The translations under genes were made by a program, and so were the position numbers. From NCBI GenBank assembly GCA_000827495.1, contig KN817543.1, positions 363,864 to 427,863 on the forward strand: a stretch of DNA of 64,000 nucleotides, read 5' to 3'. Numbering within the stretch: the first letter of the stretch is position 1; the number at the start of each line of letters is the position of its first letter. The notes beneath the pieces were generated by a model, which made no database searches, was not told the origin of the DNA, and worked only from the letters and a program-made list of their open reading frames with translations. Below, piece after piece: positions 36,378 to 48,930 of the stretch. Source of the stretch: Hypholoma sublateritium FD-334 SS-4. Its lineage: Eukaryota > Basidiomycota > Agaricomycetes > Agaricales > Strophariaceae.

Positions 36378-37498
36378 GGAGGGAGGTGAGTAATCGTTAG
36401 CAACCGGCGCTTTGCCATGATGTTCAAGCGGAAGCAATATTTTTAGCGGAGAGTTGATTGCCAAGCGAGGTGATGCGGCCCGAATGTTTTTTCCAGCCCG
36501 CGAGTAATTTTTATTTACCGCTCACAAGCCGCTCGTTTCCGTAAATATTGCATTCGCACTACGGCAATCCCACGCAGCTTTTTCGAGTCTACGCCTAATT
36601 TTTCAGCTGAAATTTGACCTCAGAATATCACCCCTGCGTGATCCAACGGTAAATGAACCTCTTAATATATTATACTTAGCCTTGACTTAGCTAGTAAGCC
36701 GGTGTGGCGAATCTCTAAATACTAACAACTGAATTGAACCACACGAAAGTCAGCAATTGCAGGCGACGATTACTTACCGGAATTATGTATTTACAATATA
36801 CATCATGTATTTAATCATGGAGGAACCAATTCAAAGAGGCAACCAGTACTGCAGCGAGGGATGCCATACGAACCTCGGACCGACCAAGTATGCATGCCGA
36901 AGACAAGCCGACGACAAGAAGGGGAGCCTGGAGGCGGTGTGAGAATTCTCGGCACCTTAGTTATGTACCACGGCTCACGCATTTTGTTTCTTCTGGCGGA
37001 GCCAAGGTTCTTTGTGATTTAAGTATTTCAAAACTGACTCTAAACGAGCACAGAAAATGAAAACGATTTTTTTTCTTATCTCAGTTCTGCAGTTGTTCTG
37101 CAGCTGATGTATTATTTATGCAACAAAGAAGTTGACGTCCACATACTTAGTATTGACCGGGAGTCATAAGCACTGCCAGTGTCGAGTATTTCTGTCATTC
37201 ATATCCGCTTGTGCACAGTGAACGGTTCATTGAAGACAAAGCTCTGCCAGACGCATTGAAGCCTAAAAATCCAAGGTCCTAAATTTTGTTTGTTTCTTCC
37301 TTTCAACCACTTTCGAGCTTGGCCAACGTACTGCTGCACTGTCCTTTGTCCTGGACTCCTTTGTCTCATCAGACGGTGGCATTTAAGTACTGTCCACACG
37401 TGGTATCGTAAGACCAATTGAACCGTTATAAAGTTCAGTCGGAAAGGCGCCACTTAACCCTCACCATCATCTCAAACCCCACATTCTATCGAGTCTCA
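36378..37498. other. Divergent intergenic region
   Basis: About 1.1 kb separating two divergent orphan genes. No coding signal. It is AT-rich at 36650-37200. Confidence 0.5.
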
Positions 37499-38680
37499 AT
37501 GGACATTTCTTGTCTCCTCAATCCGATTCCTATTCCAATCTGTGGACGCTCAAAAGAGAAAGCAGGATCCCTTGACACCCCTCCGGCTGCGGAATCTCAA
37601 ACGTATCATATGTCTGGTTTCTCTGCAGTGCTATCCCCCGATGCCCAGCTCGTCCGTTTCGACGAACCCACCTATCATAGGGAGAACGACACACGCCTCA
37701 CTATCCCAGTGGATCCGAAGGACGACATCCGCATCTTCAGATTCTTCACGTTCCCAGTGCTGGCAGCTTACAGCTGCCCTTTGTTGTATTCCGAGTCGAG
37801 GCGAGCTATTCGGGGGCGCGGGATTTACGCGACGGCCGACGAGGACAATCCGAGTCACCAATATCTTGTGAATGCCAATGACTGCAATTTTTTCGTTCGC
37901 CGCGTCTCCGAATCTGAAATCGGCGATGGTTTGGGCATGTATGACACGCAATACCGTGGTCACGAGCTACGAACCATCACTGACGAGCACGAACCATCCA
38001 AGAACTTAACGTCGGTAACCAGCTGGCCGTTCCAGTGGAACCACCAATACATCACCTTTCCGAACGGCTATGAAGAAATCGACGAACCTACAGTTCGATG
38101 CGAGCGCAATTATTATGGTGGTATGTACGATATGTATAAGTATACCGGCTGTCCCATCAGCATTCCTTACGCTTTATTTTTTAAAGGATACCATAATCTT
38201 TACGACAACGACTCGGATATCAACCACCTTCCCGACTTAAGTCAGCCCTTTATTACCCAGTTTGAATGTGACGACCTTACGGCTATATCACCCACTGCAG
38301 AACGGGATTTCGACACCATTCATGGCATAATAGAAGCTCGGGCTGAGGGCGAAGATGTATGTACCTTGGATGCCGAGGAAGTAGCCAGACGATCTACCGC
38401 TTCCCTCAATGGTCGATCCGTGTCGCCACCTTCGGAAGGAGAATCGCGCTCAAGTAGACCATCCGCCGGAAAACGATCGTACGAGCATGGTGATGAAACA
38501 TGGGGCCAGCCAGCCAAGAGGGCTAAAATGTATGCGCATACTCCGTGGAACAGCTCTCCAGGTCACAGCTCCTCGTCTTTGCTCCCCGATATATGGGGTA
38601 TACCGTATCTCGGCGAAAGTTGGCAGAGTGTTTTGTATTGCTCTGGTTTGTCCCCTAATTATAAACGCCTCCTAGCCTGA
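37499..38680 (+). CDS. Intronless orphan protein with nuclear-localisation-like tail (393 aa)
   Basis: A single uninterrupted frame, unusual here because nearly all other genes have introns. I find no known domain. The start at MDISCLLNPIPIP is the first ATG; that type of short N-terminal motif occurs in many basidiomycete nuclear regulators, but this is a weak hint. The body is rich in Tyr/Asp with no repeats, and the C-terminal third is Ser-rich with a basic cluster (GQPAKRAKM) suggestive of a nuclear signal. Codon use appears normal. Could be a fungal-specific regulator or a retrocopy of an intron-containing gene; I cannot tell. Confidence 0.65.
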   Translation: MDISCLLNPIPIPICGRSKEKAGSLDTPPAAESQTYHMSGFSAVLSPDAQLVRFDEPTYHRENDTRLTIPVDPKDDIRIFRFFTFPVLAAYSCPLLYSESRRAIRGRGIYATADEDNPSHQYLVNANDCNFFVRRVSESEIGDGLGMYDTQYRGHELRTITDEHEPSKNLTSVTSWPFQWNHQYITFPNGYEEIDEPTVRCERNYYGGMYDMYKYTGCPISIPYALFFKGYHNLYDNDSDINHLPDLSQPFITQFECDDLTAISPTAERDFDTIHGIIEARAEGEDVCTLDAEEVARRSTASLNGRSVSPPSEGESRSSRPSAGKRSYEHGDETWGQPAKRAKMYAHTPWNSSPGHSSSSLLPDIWGIPYLGESWQSVLYCSGLSPNYKRLLA

Positions 38681-38969
38681 TAACCTGATAGTATATCATT
38701 CTTGCAATACAATACGCCCGTAATATTTAATCACCTGTCTGAAAATTTTGTACAAAATATCAGGTTCAAGCACTACGTAGTCGTTGAGTCAACGTCACGC
38801 CCGATTTAGTATCAACTTTACCGCAGGCGCGTCGCGTCGTGTCTAAAGATCACGTGAATGACTTATGCTACGTAAGCCTTGACCACAACTAGCCAAACGA
38901 TAGGCGTCGAGCTACAGGCGTTGAACTTCATGTTTACCATCGACTCGTATCAACCAACCTGTGAATAAA

Positions 38970-41900
38970 ATGGCAAATCGGTCAACCAATATGACGAGGC
39001 GCGGGAATGCGCCATCATCACTGCCTCTCACCTCCTCCAACCTTTCCTCGTCGTCGGCCAATGCATCGGGCTCAACATTGAACCTCTCTGTAGCAACAGC
39101 TCCACATACACGATCCAATATCAGCGTCGAGGATTGGGAACGCAAGGCACCTTTGGGTGATCTGCAGACGAGGAGCGTCAACCAAGTCCAGAGAGCCAGT
39201 GAAAAGACGTTCATTCCCCTAAAGGTGAGTTCCTGCCATCGAAGCCTCTCCTTAGCTTACTATACGCGCATAAGTTCTTAGTTTGCAGAGGAACCGCAAG
39301 GAAAAAGTCAACCAGGAACCCCGACCCCCACATTTCCTCGTCTAGCAAACAAGCTATTGAACCAAAAAGATGCTTCGCGCCCAGGGACGCCGAGCAGTCA
39401 AGTACATGGAAATGGACATGCATTGCACCCAGCACATCCTGTTCAGACGCCTCAACAGTTCTACGATTGGTTTGCATTGATAGACCGATCCGTTGCGCAT
39501 AGCCAGGAGGCCAACTACCGTGCACACGTAGCATCATTAGCCGAGCACCTGCGGGTCTGCGAGTTGTTGGAACAGAGGATTGGCGAGATCGAAACAGAAG
39601 TGGACGGCATGATGGAAGGCTGGAGGGGAGTCGAAGAAGGCGGTAAGAGTTTGAAAGGTGCATGTGAGAGGCTTTTAGAAGAGCGGGTGAGCTTTTTTAC
39701 CCTCGTCGAATGTAGACGCGCTGACATCGCAATAGGACAGCTTGGTCGGCTTGATGGAAGATATTGGCGGCCATCTGGAATATTTCCAAGAACTGGAACA
39801 TGCTACACGAATGCTGAATTACCCTGGGGAATCGCTTATATTCGAGGCCGACTTCCTGTATATGGTGGAAAGGGTTGATATTTGCATAGATTTTCTCAAA
39901 GGACACGTAAGTTCATGAATCATACGTATCTCTCAAGCTCACAGATGATCAGCGACATTACAGGGAAGCTGAAGTATACCTGCTCCGATTTCAACAATGC
40001 ATGACTCGCGCAATGACTCTCATTAAGATGAACTTTGTCGGCTCTCTCCGCGCTCTCACGTCTGAAATATCGAAACGCCTCGCAGACGACATCTCCCCAA
40101 CCGCACAACACCATCTTCTATATACTCGTTTTCGTTCTGTCTCTGCTCGTGTTGCACCTCTTCTCGGCGAGCTCGAGCGCCGTGCGCGGTCATACCCCGA
40201 AGAACTCAGTGCCCTGCTCGCCGAATGCCATGCTTCATATCTCAATACCCGCAAGACTCTACTGGTACCCCGCGTCATCATTGAAATACGTGGGCTCGAT
40301 CCCGGCAAGAGTGAGCTTGTCGAACTCACGAGGGAAGGGTGCGGGTACCTCAAGCAGGTGTGCACCGATGAATGGAATCTGTATCGTGAGTTCTTCGGGA
40401 CTGGGGAGGAAGGGCTATAGTGAGTGGAATTATTGCCCCGTATTCCACTTTAATTGATCCCTTTCAGCCAGTTCTTGGAGACTATATGCGATCTGCTATA
40501 CGACGACCTTCGACCAAGAATTTTACACGAACCCCGACTCACAGTCCTTTGCGAAGTATGTACGGTGTTGCAGGCGCTCATGGTTCTCGATGCATCAGTT
40601 GCAACACCAACGTCTATCGTCTTCTCCACATCGTCCTCTTCATCGACTTCATCGTCTGATGAGGAAGACGACGACGACGATAACGCGACAAGTGTAGGCA
40701 GGCGGACTATACCCGCCGACGACCTGCTATTGTCTTCGCCCACCCATGCTTTAGTCAGGAACAAAGTCGGAAAGCGGCTGCATATCAGTCACCTGCTTCA
40801 AATGGTTCTGCAAGACGCTCAGACACGCTTGTTCTTCAAAGCGCAGGCGGTGATTCAGGCTGAGATCAAGCACTATGTTCCCAAACCGGAGGAGCTTGCA
40901 TGGCCCGATATACTCGTTTGTGAGTCGTCAGTCTTGCGTGTTCAATGTTTATCTCATATTGGTGTTGGTCATTGCAGCCGCGGAGAATTCGAAACAAGGG
41001 AATGAGCTCACCGAGAAAGAAAGCACGAACCAGATCTTCACAGGTGTATCCGGAATCCGAAACAGAGAAACGTGGTACCCGACATTAAAAACGACAGTCT
41101 GGGTGTTGTCACAGTTGCACGACTTTGTAAAGGTATGTAAGCATAATGGTTGACACGCCTATCGTTCCGGTGGGATATGTTGACGACAATTGATGTAGCC
41201 TGCAATCTTTGAAGATATTGCGCAAGAAGCGTTTGCTTTTTGTCGCATCTCCCTCGTCGCCGCATGCGATCACATACGTTCCCGGAATCCTCCTGCGTCA
41301 CACTTGGACGGCAGTCTTTTCCTCGTGCGACACCTGTTGATTCTTAAGGAGGTATTTGCGAGTCTAGAGGAGCTAAGGCTGCGCGAGGAGGGCTCGGGAC
41401 CCGCAGATAAGTCCAAAGACAAACGGGGACTGCCTGCCAGCGCGCGAGCCGGCGAGTTTGGCGGGAAAGGCCCGGTGCCAGGGGCACTTGGCGGGGGAGG
41501 TGTGACAGGTACGTGCTGAGCTATGATTTAGTGTAACATGCTGATTTTGGGACTGATGAGTTTAGAGGCGCTGTCGAACATGCTGAGCAGAACAACGTCG
41601 ATGTTGCCGGAAAGCCTGTTTGCTTCTTTAGGGGTGACGCGGACTGCAGAAACCGACATGCGTGGCGTAAAAATAGTTTGTTTCCCATATTTTCTTTCTT
41701 TACCATTGCGACCTCACCTAGCTTGAATCGATAGGAAATCGATCAAACCCTGCGAAAAGGGTGCGAGGACGTCATATCAGCCTGCTCTGATTCCATTTGC
41801 GCTCCACTGGAGGAATGGGCCGCCTCCGTCGACAGTGCCACATCCTCCACCAAAGCGCCTCTACAGGTCAACTCCGCTGCCGAAAGACCCCCTGCGCTCA

Positions 41901-42217
41901 ACCCACATGCGTTGCGCGACCAGGCGCCCGTATTGCACCTCCGTTTCCTGGAGGCCCTGCAGCGCGACCTGCGGGGGAGCGTCGCGCGCGTACGGCTGTA
42001 CCTCGAGGACGATCGCACGGTCAAGATCCTGCTCGAGCACGTTTTGGAGCGCGTGGCGGCTGTGTATGAGCGCTGGGGCGATGTAAGTGCGCTGCTTGCA
42101 CAGAGTGCGCCGGAGGGCATGGGCGTTGAGGTGCTGAGTGCGGCGCAGCTGAGGGAAACGCTGAGGGATGTATGCGGGGACGTGACTCTGAATTCAAGGG
42201 AGTGTGTAAGAGTGTAG
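38970..42217 (+). CDS. cog3: Conserved oligomeric Golgi complex subunit 3 (COG3/Sec34), 932 aa
   Basis: This is a lobe A subunit of the COG tether, needed for retrograde vesicle docking at the Golgi. Nine exons, in phase: 38970-39224, 39282-39686, 39736-39906, 39953-40419, 40468-40919, 40978-41132, 41199-41508, 41566-41666, 41735-42217. The Ser-rich N-terminus leads into the Sec34 domain: TPQQFYDWFALIDRSV, then LEYFQELEHATRMLNYPGES and FLYMVERVDICIDFLKGH. After that come HRHYREAEVYLLRFQQC, the middle block YDDLRPRILHEPRLTVLCEV and LDGSLFLVRHLLILKE. An acidic Ser/Asp insertion (EEDDDDDNA) sits near 40660. The length fits fungal COG3. The GC-rich last exon carries the C-terminal helical region. 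Confidence 0.9.
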
Positions 42218-42595
42218 AGCGGATAGTAGTTCCGTGTACACCCGCATTACTGTGGTAAGTAAGACGGTTGAGTTTGATTTATCGGTGGTAATCGTTTACG
42301 AATCACTACAACTTCTCCCCCGAGTAGCCCGCTTTGAATCTTAATTCGTTACCGTCACTGAGTGCCCACAATTTCCACGGAAGGCCATCATTCCTTACCC
42401 ACAGCGCCGAGGTAAAGGCAATCAACCCATTAATCAGTCGAATCGACTGTTGTTCTACCTACTAGCACTTGGCTATCACCGGCGAGAAGCGCGTTGGAGA
42501 ATCTGGTAATTTAAAAGGGCCAAGCAGAAGTATTTCTATCGTGCACATCTTTCCGCAGACACCTTCAACCTAGCCACACCTGACCACGGTACACT
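42218..42595. other. Intergenic
   Basis: About 380 bp upstream of the acetyltransferase, without a gene. Confidence 0.5.
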
Positions 42596-43657
42596 ATGTC
42601 CAAAATCAAAGTTGTAACGATTAGTTCCCCTACGGGTATGTTCTACGCTGTTTTCACAGACAACCTGGCTAATGTTGACCGTTTTTGGACATCAGAAATG
42701 CAACTCAGCCAGATGGTGAAGCTGGCTGTAGCCGCTTTTGATGATGGTCAGTAGCAGAGGAACGCCTGCGCTGCAGCTGCCATACTATCAGGATTTGACA
42801 CGATTTTTGCCACAAGATCTCATGACCAACGCCATGACCGGTGGTGTTCGGTCGCTCAAATTCGATTTATATCGTTTGCTCATGCGTGCTGCTGCTCTTG
42901 AGGGAAATATACTCGCCGTTCAAGAAGAAGGAACGAAAAACATCGTCGCTATTGGAGTCGGCTTTGGACCGGGAGTAGACTTTCTTGGAAGGTGAGGTTG
43001 CGACGTGTATTTCGTATGCACCCTATCTTATAAGTTGAGCAGTGAGGAGCAGCGTGCCTTAGGTGCAAACGAATTTTTTAGAAGGCTTCCAGAAGAAACA
43101 AAAAAATGGATCAACGACGTGGTATACATTAATTTTGTACTATACTATGGTATCTATTACTTACGCTTTTCTAGAATCGGCCACTGAGTAAGAAATATGT
43201 TGAGGACACGATCGGTCAACAAACGGTGCGGGTTTTCAAATTTCATTTTTCATTTTTTGTATTCGTCTGAAATTAAGCCATGAAAAGATCACGGATAATT
43301 GGTGGATTGATTGCATGGCAACCTATGAAAATGAAAGAGGGAATGGGTATGGTTCTGCTATCCTAAGGGAATTATGCAAAATGGTAACCTCATGTGGTCC
43401 TTGAGTAAACCATGCTAATCATGGAAAATAGGCAGCGGAGCAGGATAAGATCGTAGCTTTGAATGCAATCACGAAGGACAACGTTTGTAATATATCTCCC
43501 CAATTCAAGTGCATTCCTCAAAAGCGGTACTTAGGTGTCATTCTATCAAGAACAAGGGTTCAAGGTAGTCGGAAGTGCCGAACGGCCATCACCTTTTGGA
43601 ACCTGGACAAGCAGTATGATGGTATGGAATACGCCCTCATCAACATCTCATATGTAG
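42596..43657 (+). CDS. GNAT-family N-acetyltransferase (222 aa)
   Basis: A fungal GNAT acetyltransferase of unknown substrate. Eight short exons, all in phase: 42596-42635, 42696-42746, 42817-42991, 43040-43121, 43175-43225, 43288-43383, 43432-43482, 43535-43657. The order of elements matches the group: MVKLAVAAFDDD, AMTGG, GPGVDFLGRSEEQRALG, FFRRLPEETKKWIND, then WWIDCMATYENERGNGYGSAILRELC, which holds the acetyl-CoA loop (RGNGYG in the R/QxxGxG/A position). The end VSFYQEQGFKVVGSAERP is followed by FGTWTSSMMVW, the usual family C-terminus. The gene is AT-richer than COG3. No breaks seen. Confidence 0.83.
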
Positions 43658-43978
43658 TATCTAGCAAGAAAGAGTATGCACTGAATTGAGAAATATTCGA
43701 GGTCAAGCTGTCGGAGGATGCTACTTGGGGCAATCAATCCTTCCATTCTCCTACTTAATGCAAAAGAGCGGTTGATCAACCAGTCCAAAACCAGTCCTCG
43801 GGTTGAGTCTGCACAATATGTTTTCAAATCTTTATGAGCTGCACCTAAATCTGGAAGCTAGAACCTGGGCTCCAATCTGACTTAAAGTAAGGTCAATTTC
43901 AAAGCAAAAGTTGAACTTGAGTTGAACGTTAAACGTTGTGAGCAACTCTGGTTGAATTTTAGGGGCTGAGGTCACCTG
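43658..43978. other. Intergenic with GTTGAAC-type repeats
   Basis: About 320 bp before the Sec2-like gene. From 43909 to 43956 there are several imperfect copies of GTTGAAC(GTT), also found near 56166-56206. Confidence 0.5.
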
Positions 43979-45986
43979 ATGCTGCCAGATCGAGAACAAG
44001 GCCTAAGTTGGACAGGATGGCGAACGCTCCTTTCTCAAATCTTTCGCTATCCCCCTGTTATGCTACACTTCCCTTCCAAGTTACCCACCAACCTCGGCGC
44101 AAATGGTGTACCACGACGCTCAGATAGTCTGAACTTGAACGCGACACAGCAGCTACGTTCGGCGTCGGGAGCGGGGGCACACCCTCTTTTTCTCAAGGTC
44201 GAGGAGGAGCTACATGACGCTCGTAGAGTGCACTCAGATGGCCAGGAAGACGATCTCAGATATGCGCTAAACATGGTGATCAACCGTGTATCGAATTTGG
44301 TTCGTGCCTTGGATCCCGTCAAATAATTTCATCGGCGAACTTACAAGTTCTCTTTCGATAGTCTTCGTTGCTCAGTGAAGCGTACAAAACTCAGGCAGAT
44401 CTCGAAGTGCAGCTCAATGTTGCGAAATCGAATCTGCAGCTTGTCATCGCAAACAATGAGATGCTCGAAGACGCGTTAAAGCGCGATACATCGGGGCAGG
44501 CCAAGGACGTTGGCTGGCGCCGGTCTAGCGCCCGTGACTCTGGGGGCAGCGCTCGTAGTGGTACCAGCGACCAGCGATCGTCACTAGAACGATCGCAATC
44601 CATCGAATATCCACTGCCTTCGTCCACGTCCTCTGCGTCTGTACCGCCCTCACCGCCATCTGCCCAGTCCCCACCCCAATCAAGCACCCCTCAAGATAAT
44701 CGTTTCTTCAAGTTCCGATTTAATAACAGCGCACCGAATCCTGCTTCACAACCTGCGAGTCGCCCTGGATCCTTGAGTGGGTCGCCCCAGATTGGACATT
44801 CGGGCCTGTCGCAGTCGCAGCAGCATCTAACCTCCCCTTCGTTGCCTTCGTTATCGAGCTCCCGGACGAAGGAAGTCGAGGATCTGGAGAAAGAGCTAGA
44901 AAAGGAGAAGCAAGCGCGAAAGAAGATCGCAGATGCGAAAACTGCGTTGGAGGAGGAGTTGGAGTCACTATCGCAAGCATTATTCGAAGAGGTGCGTTCC
45001 TTCGAAGGCATTTCTCCGATTTCATTTTGGTTTTCACTCCTACCCCCTCCCACCCCTGTAACACCTCCGATGTCTTGCAAGGCCATACCAGTTATCGTGC
45101 GATTGATTCTGTTTTCCCTTTGCGACGGCTCTATGATCGTGTGCTTTTGGCCACTTGTCTTGCCCCCAAAACCTTGATGATTTCGCACGTTACAATCAGT
45201 CTCCAAGTCCTTCTTTTTTATAGAATCGTTGCTATTCTTTCATTTGTCCATAACTTTGCCATCTCACGTTCTTCACATTGCTAAACTATATTTATACAAC
45301 AGGCAAACAAAATGGTCGCCACAGAGCGTAAACTGCGTGCCGACGCAGAAGAAGAGTTGAACGAGCTGAAGCGCGAGAAGGAAGCACTACGATCCGCCCT
45401 CGTCCTCGTGGAGGGCGAGAACACCAACCTCCGGCTCGTTTCCCCGCAGCCCGCGTCTGGACCGTCATCCATAGGCAACTCGCCACAGACCTCGATCGGT
45501 GGATCCAGCACCTCCTTTACCCGCGCGCACGAACGCTCCGCCTCTCAGACCGCTATCAAATCGCGCCCTGCATCGCTCGACTTCTCCGCTGACCCGTACC
45601 CGCCGCTACCCCCGTCACCCGCGCCCTCTTCGCCAGACGCGCAGCACAGTGCTCCACCGGTGGTCAGCGTACTCTCGCCCGCCTCCGCGGACAGCTCCGA
45701 GTTCGGCGACGCGCAGCCAACGCCCCGCTCGCGTGGCCCGGCCGCGCTGCCCGAGCACGTAGCGCGACCGGCGTCCGTCCCTCCTGCACAGACGGTCCCG
45801 CCATCGGTGTCGTCCTCGGCACCCGGGGTGGGTGTCGGCACGGTGGGCGCGCCGGGCCATCATCGGAGCTTCAGTGCGAACTCGCTGGGTATAGGCCTTG
45901 AGCTCGACGAGCCGTCACCCTGGGCAGACGTGCCTAGTCGCTCGAGGGCTGGGTCGCCTGAGGTCAGAGGCACTGGGGCGATTTGA
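43979..45986 (+). CDS. Sec2-type Rab GEF (544 aa)
   Basis: A guanine-nucleotide exchange factor of the Sec2/Rabin family, which activates the Rab Sec4 on secretory vesicles and so drives polarised exocytosis. Three exons, in phase: 43979-44299, 44362-44991, 45303-45986. Residues about 100-145 form a helix (SSLLSEAYKTQADLEVQL). The Sec2p coiled coil spans the second intron: EKELEKEKQARKKIADAK, then LESLSQALFEE joined to ANKMVATERKLRADAEEELN and LKREKEALRSALVLVEGEN, the conserved core. A Ser/Pro-rich tail follows, with a late motif FSANSLGIGLELDEPSPWADV. The 311 bp second intron is the longest in the window. It sits directly after COG3 and the acetyltransferase on the same strand, so two vesicle-traffic genes are near neighbours. 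Confidence 0.85.
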
Positions 45987-46648
45987 GTTTTTGATCCAAA
46001 CTGCGATTTTATGCATCTTTTTTCGATCCAGGAGGTATTTCCACACCACACAACTCACACCTACAACACACCTAATTTTCGTGACCACTACTCGTTCTCC
46101 CTCGCCCTTGTCAACGCAGATGAATCGATTACATACTCCTACATCCGCCCCCAGCTGATCTTGCTCTCGGCGCCCCGTTCCTATTTCTCTGCATCTGCTA
46201 CTTACAGCGTCCTTTTCATTTACGTCTGGAATTTGCATTCCACACTTAGCCATATCACGATACACATATTCACGCTCCAGACGCACATCACTTCCGCCGC
46301 TTTGCGTTCTCTGTTTCTGTGCTACCTTACATATCCCATTGCTACCGCTATCCCATACTATTTTTTATCATCATGGTCAATTATGACGGTGCCAGTCACC
46401 CCGTTTCAGACACGCGACGTGATTGCGTCATCAAGAATCACGATCACGAGACGACCCGTCTTCCTCTTTTCACTTGAGCTTGAAGTTTGAATTTGAAGTC
46501 TGAACCAGCCACCAGCATCTCTCCACCCATGAAGAAAACGACAGACTCACTCTGAACACCAGTCTTCCCGTCTGAAAGTTGTTTGGAAGTCTTTGAAACT
46601 GGAAAAGGTGGTTCGAGCAGAGCTCTAGAACCGTGCTAACTTCAACCT
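45987..46648. other. Intergenic, pyrimidine-rich
   Basis: About 660 bp, CT-rich on the plus strand. No gene seen. Pyrimidine-rich tracts of this kind are common in basidiomycete promoters and UTRs. Confidence 0.45.
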
Positions 46649-47799
46649 ATGGCGTGCGTCATTCATCGTGTCTGGATCTCCTCTCGCAGCTCATCATGGA
46701 GGTATAAGCCATCAAATGCTCTCTACATCAATCCCACGTATTTTGAAACGAAAATCATTTCAGGCCGTCCACATATCAGCCCACATCCGTATTTGCCCAC
46801 TTTCTGAAACCAGGATCCGGGCAAGGTCGCTATCCTCTTTTTCGCCTACGCACCACACAAGAAGAAACGGGCTTTTTCTTTTCACGCTGAGACCTGACCG
46901 CATCATCCAAACTGGGCAGGAGATTGTAGATCTGAGCGGGCTCACCAGCAAATTTATTACTGTGCCCTTTGAACACCCGCGCTGGCCTAACCCACGCAAT
47001 CCTGGGAAAAATGTCAAGCTAGTCGGCCGCCAAGTTGGCTCGACTACAGTGCAATTCCCGGCCAACACGCGAGGGTTCTTTTACTACCGCCACGGCATCA
47101 CCGATCTTGCTGGAAGCGTTCGCTTTCGACTGTGCGACGGTGCCGCAGCATTTGAATCAGGGCGCGATCTTGTACGCACTGACAGACCTTGGCAGCCACA
47201 ACTTGTCGACATCGTTGGCTCTGCAAACCTTAGGCCATTCATCCCTCTTTTACTTGCAGAACAGCTCGTGGACGAGAAAGTGCTTGTGGACGCGGCTCAG
47301 ATTCGGGTTCAGTGCATGTCCGCAAAATCTCGCTTCTACTCTTTTTCTGAGCCGTTCACGCTCCCCCTCAATCTTTATACTTTCGGCAGTTTATTTATTA
47401 CTCGAAAAAGCTGGCACACACACGGCTTTAGAGATTTATACCATGACCGTCGGAACGGGACTACCATTCAATTCCCATATTCAGGTGAGCATCGTATCGT
47501 ATGGTCCATGCACGCCCCACAGACCCAGTCTGATTACTACCTCAGGCAGAATACTGGCTCGCTTCGAAATTTCCGCCTTTCCGGAGCATGCCAAACTTGG
47601 CCCGTGCTTGCTGCTGAAGTGTCTGGATATTATCGATCCCGTCGAATGCGTTATGCCTAACTATGACGGCTTTGTCGAACAGCCGACGCCGGGCAGCTAT
47701 CATACGCGTGGAGGAAAGTTGTGGCACATCCCACTGATGCGGCACCTGGACACATTTCGCAACATGATGGAGCAGGAAGGGCTCCTCCCCAGGTTGTAG
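46649..47799 (+). CDS. Basidiomycete orphan-family protein, apparently frame-broken
   Basis: A member of a widespread basidiomycete family of unknown function. I recognise its landmarks (FAHFLKPGSGQGRYPLF, LRPDRIIQTGQEIVDLS, VPFEHPRWPNP, VELVGRQ-like KLVGRQVGSTTVQFPANTRG) but know no role for it. Exons appear to be 46649-46702, about 46765-47484 and 47546-47799 (the last two in phase, ending EQEGLLPRL). Within the second exon the family sequence passes through three reading frames: one up to GRYPLF, a second for AYAPHKKKRAF, and a third from FTLRPD on. The changes fall at a five-T run (46838-46842) and at a T-rich stretch (46872-46883). Two indels, real or from sequencing, would explain this. 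It could therefore be a pseudogene. Confidence 0.5.
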
Positions 47800-48480
47800 G
47801 TGTTGAATCATCGGCGGTGTACCGAAGGCAAGCGCGGGTGGCGATGGCCCCGAACGTGCTTCACAGACGAGACGTGCGTGATTGTCAGTCGGTTCGACCC
47901 TGAGAAAGACACGGGGGATATATGTTGCGCACTGCTACTGCTACATACACTAATGGAACAGGTAGGTAATCGTGTTGCACTGGATGTCGGCGGATCAAAA
48001 TAGCCATGGCTGAGTGCTGAAGCGCTGAGGCCGGAGGAAGGATGGCAAATGTGATTGCTTTTACAGGACACCATGGAGGCTGTATTTCCATTAGAGCCGT
48101 CTACAGTGAACTAACGGTGTAGAGACGGTGACGCATCAAGAAGCCTATAACTCATGTATGACAATCGGTTAAACGACGAAACGCAGTTTTGAATGAACTT
48201 GATATCATAGATCTATGCTCTCAAGGACGGGGGAGTTCACACAAGCGCGTCAGCGCATTGACCCCGGGTGGGGTGTAAAATAATAATATTGTTACATACA
48301 CACGAAAAAACGAACTGAGCATAATGGGCAAAGCATAACAAAATGAAGGAATGGGGGAAAAGATTTTTTTAAAATTGGACGGAAGAAGGTATTTTGAGGT
48401 GAAATAAAAATAAAGGAGACGAGGATGAGAAAAAAAGGGAACACACTTTGCGCCATATGTCGACTATCTTTTAGGCGGCC
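47800..48480. other. Intergenic
   Basis: About 680 bp without coding signal. Poly-A/G-rich patches at 48300-48440. Confidence 0.45.
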
Positions 48481-48930
48481 CCATATCGGATGTCTTGCTC
48501 GAATTTCTTGAAATGAAGACTACCTCCGGGGCCTCTGAACTTCGAGCGTCTTGACCCCGCAGCTACGACCGCACCGGGACTCGGCCAGTCAACCCCTTTA
48601 GAGGGCTTCTACCTTCTACGTCACCAGCCACGGCCACCTCAATCGTCTCCCAGAGACGCGAGATGAGGGCATCCCAGCCCCGCNAGCGGTCGTGCTGCGC
48701 CGCGACCCCACGAAGTTTGCTTAATCCGTCCATCACAGCCGGGCTTCCCCCCCAGAGCCGTCCTCATGGGAACTCGAGCATTGCACCACTAGGTCTCTGG
48801 GGGCTGGTCGGACTTACATCCGCCGGGAACCGGAGATGCCACTCTCAGCCCCATGACGCAGACTGCTTCGAATGCCAACTCGGTGGCAATCAAGGCTCAG
48901 GACTGTCGTCGGCCTTTTGATACTCACCTG
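48480..48930. other. GC-rich island of unclear nature, possible minus-strand exon
   Basis: A 450 bp GC-rich block in AT-richer DNA. On the minus strand, about 48765-48579, one frame reads a coherent helix-like peptide (GWDALISRLWETIEVAVAGD) ending in TAG; strong donors lie upstream (GTGAGT near 48927, GTAAGT near 48826). I could not assemble a complete gene and do not recognise it. One N at 48684. Confidence 0.25.
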
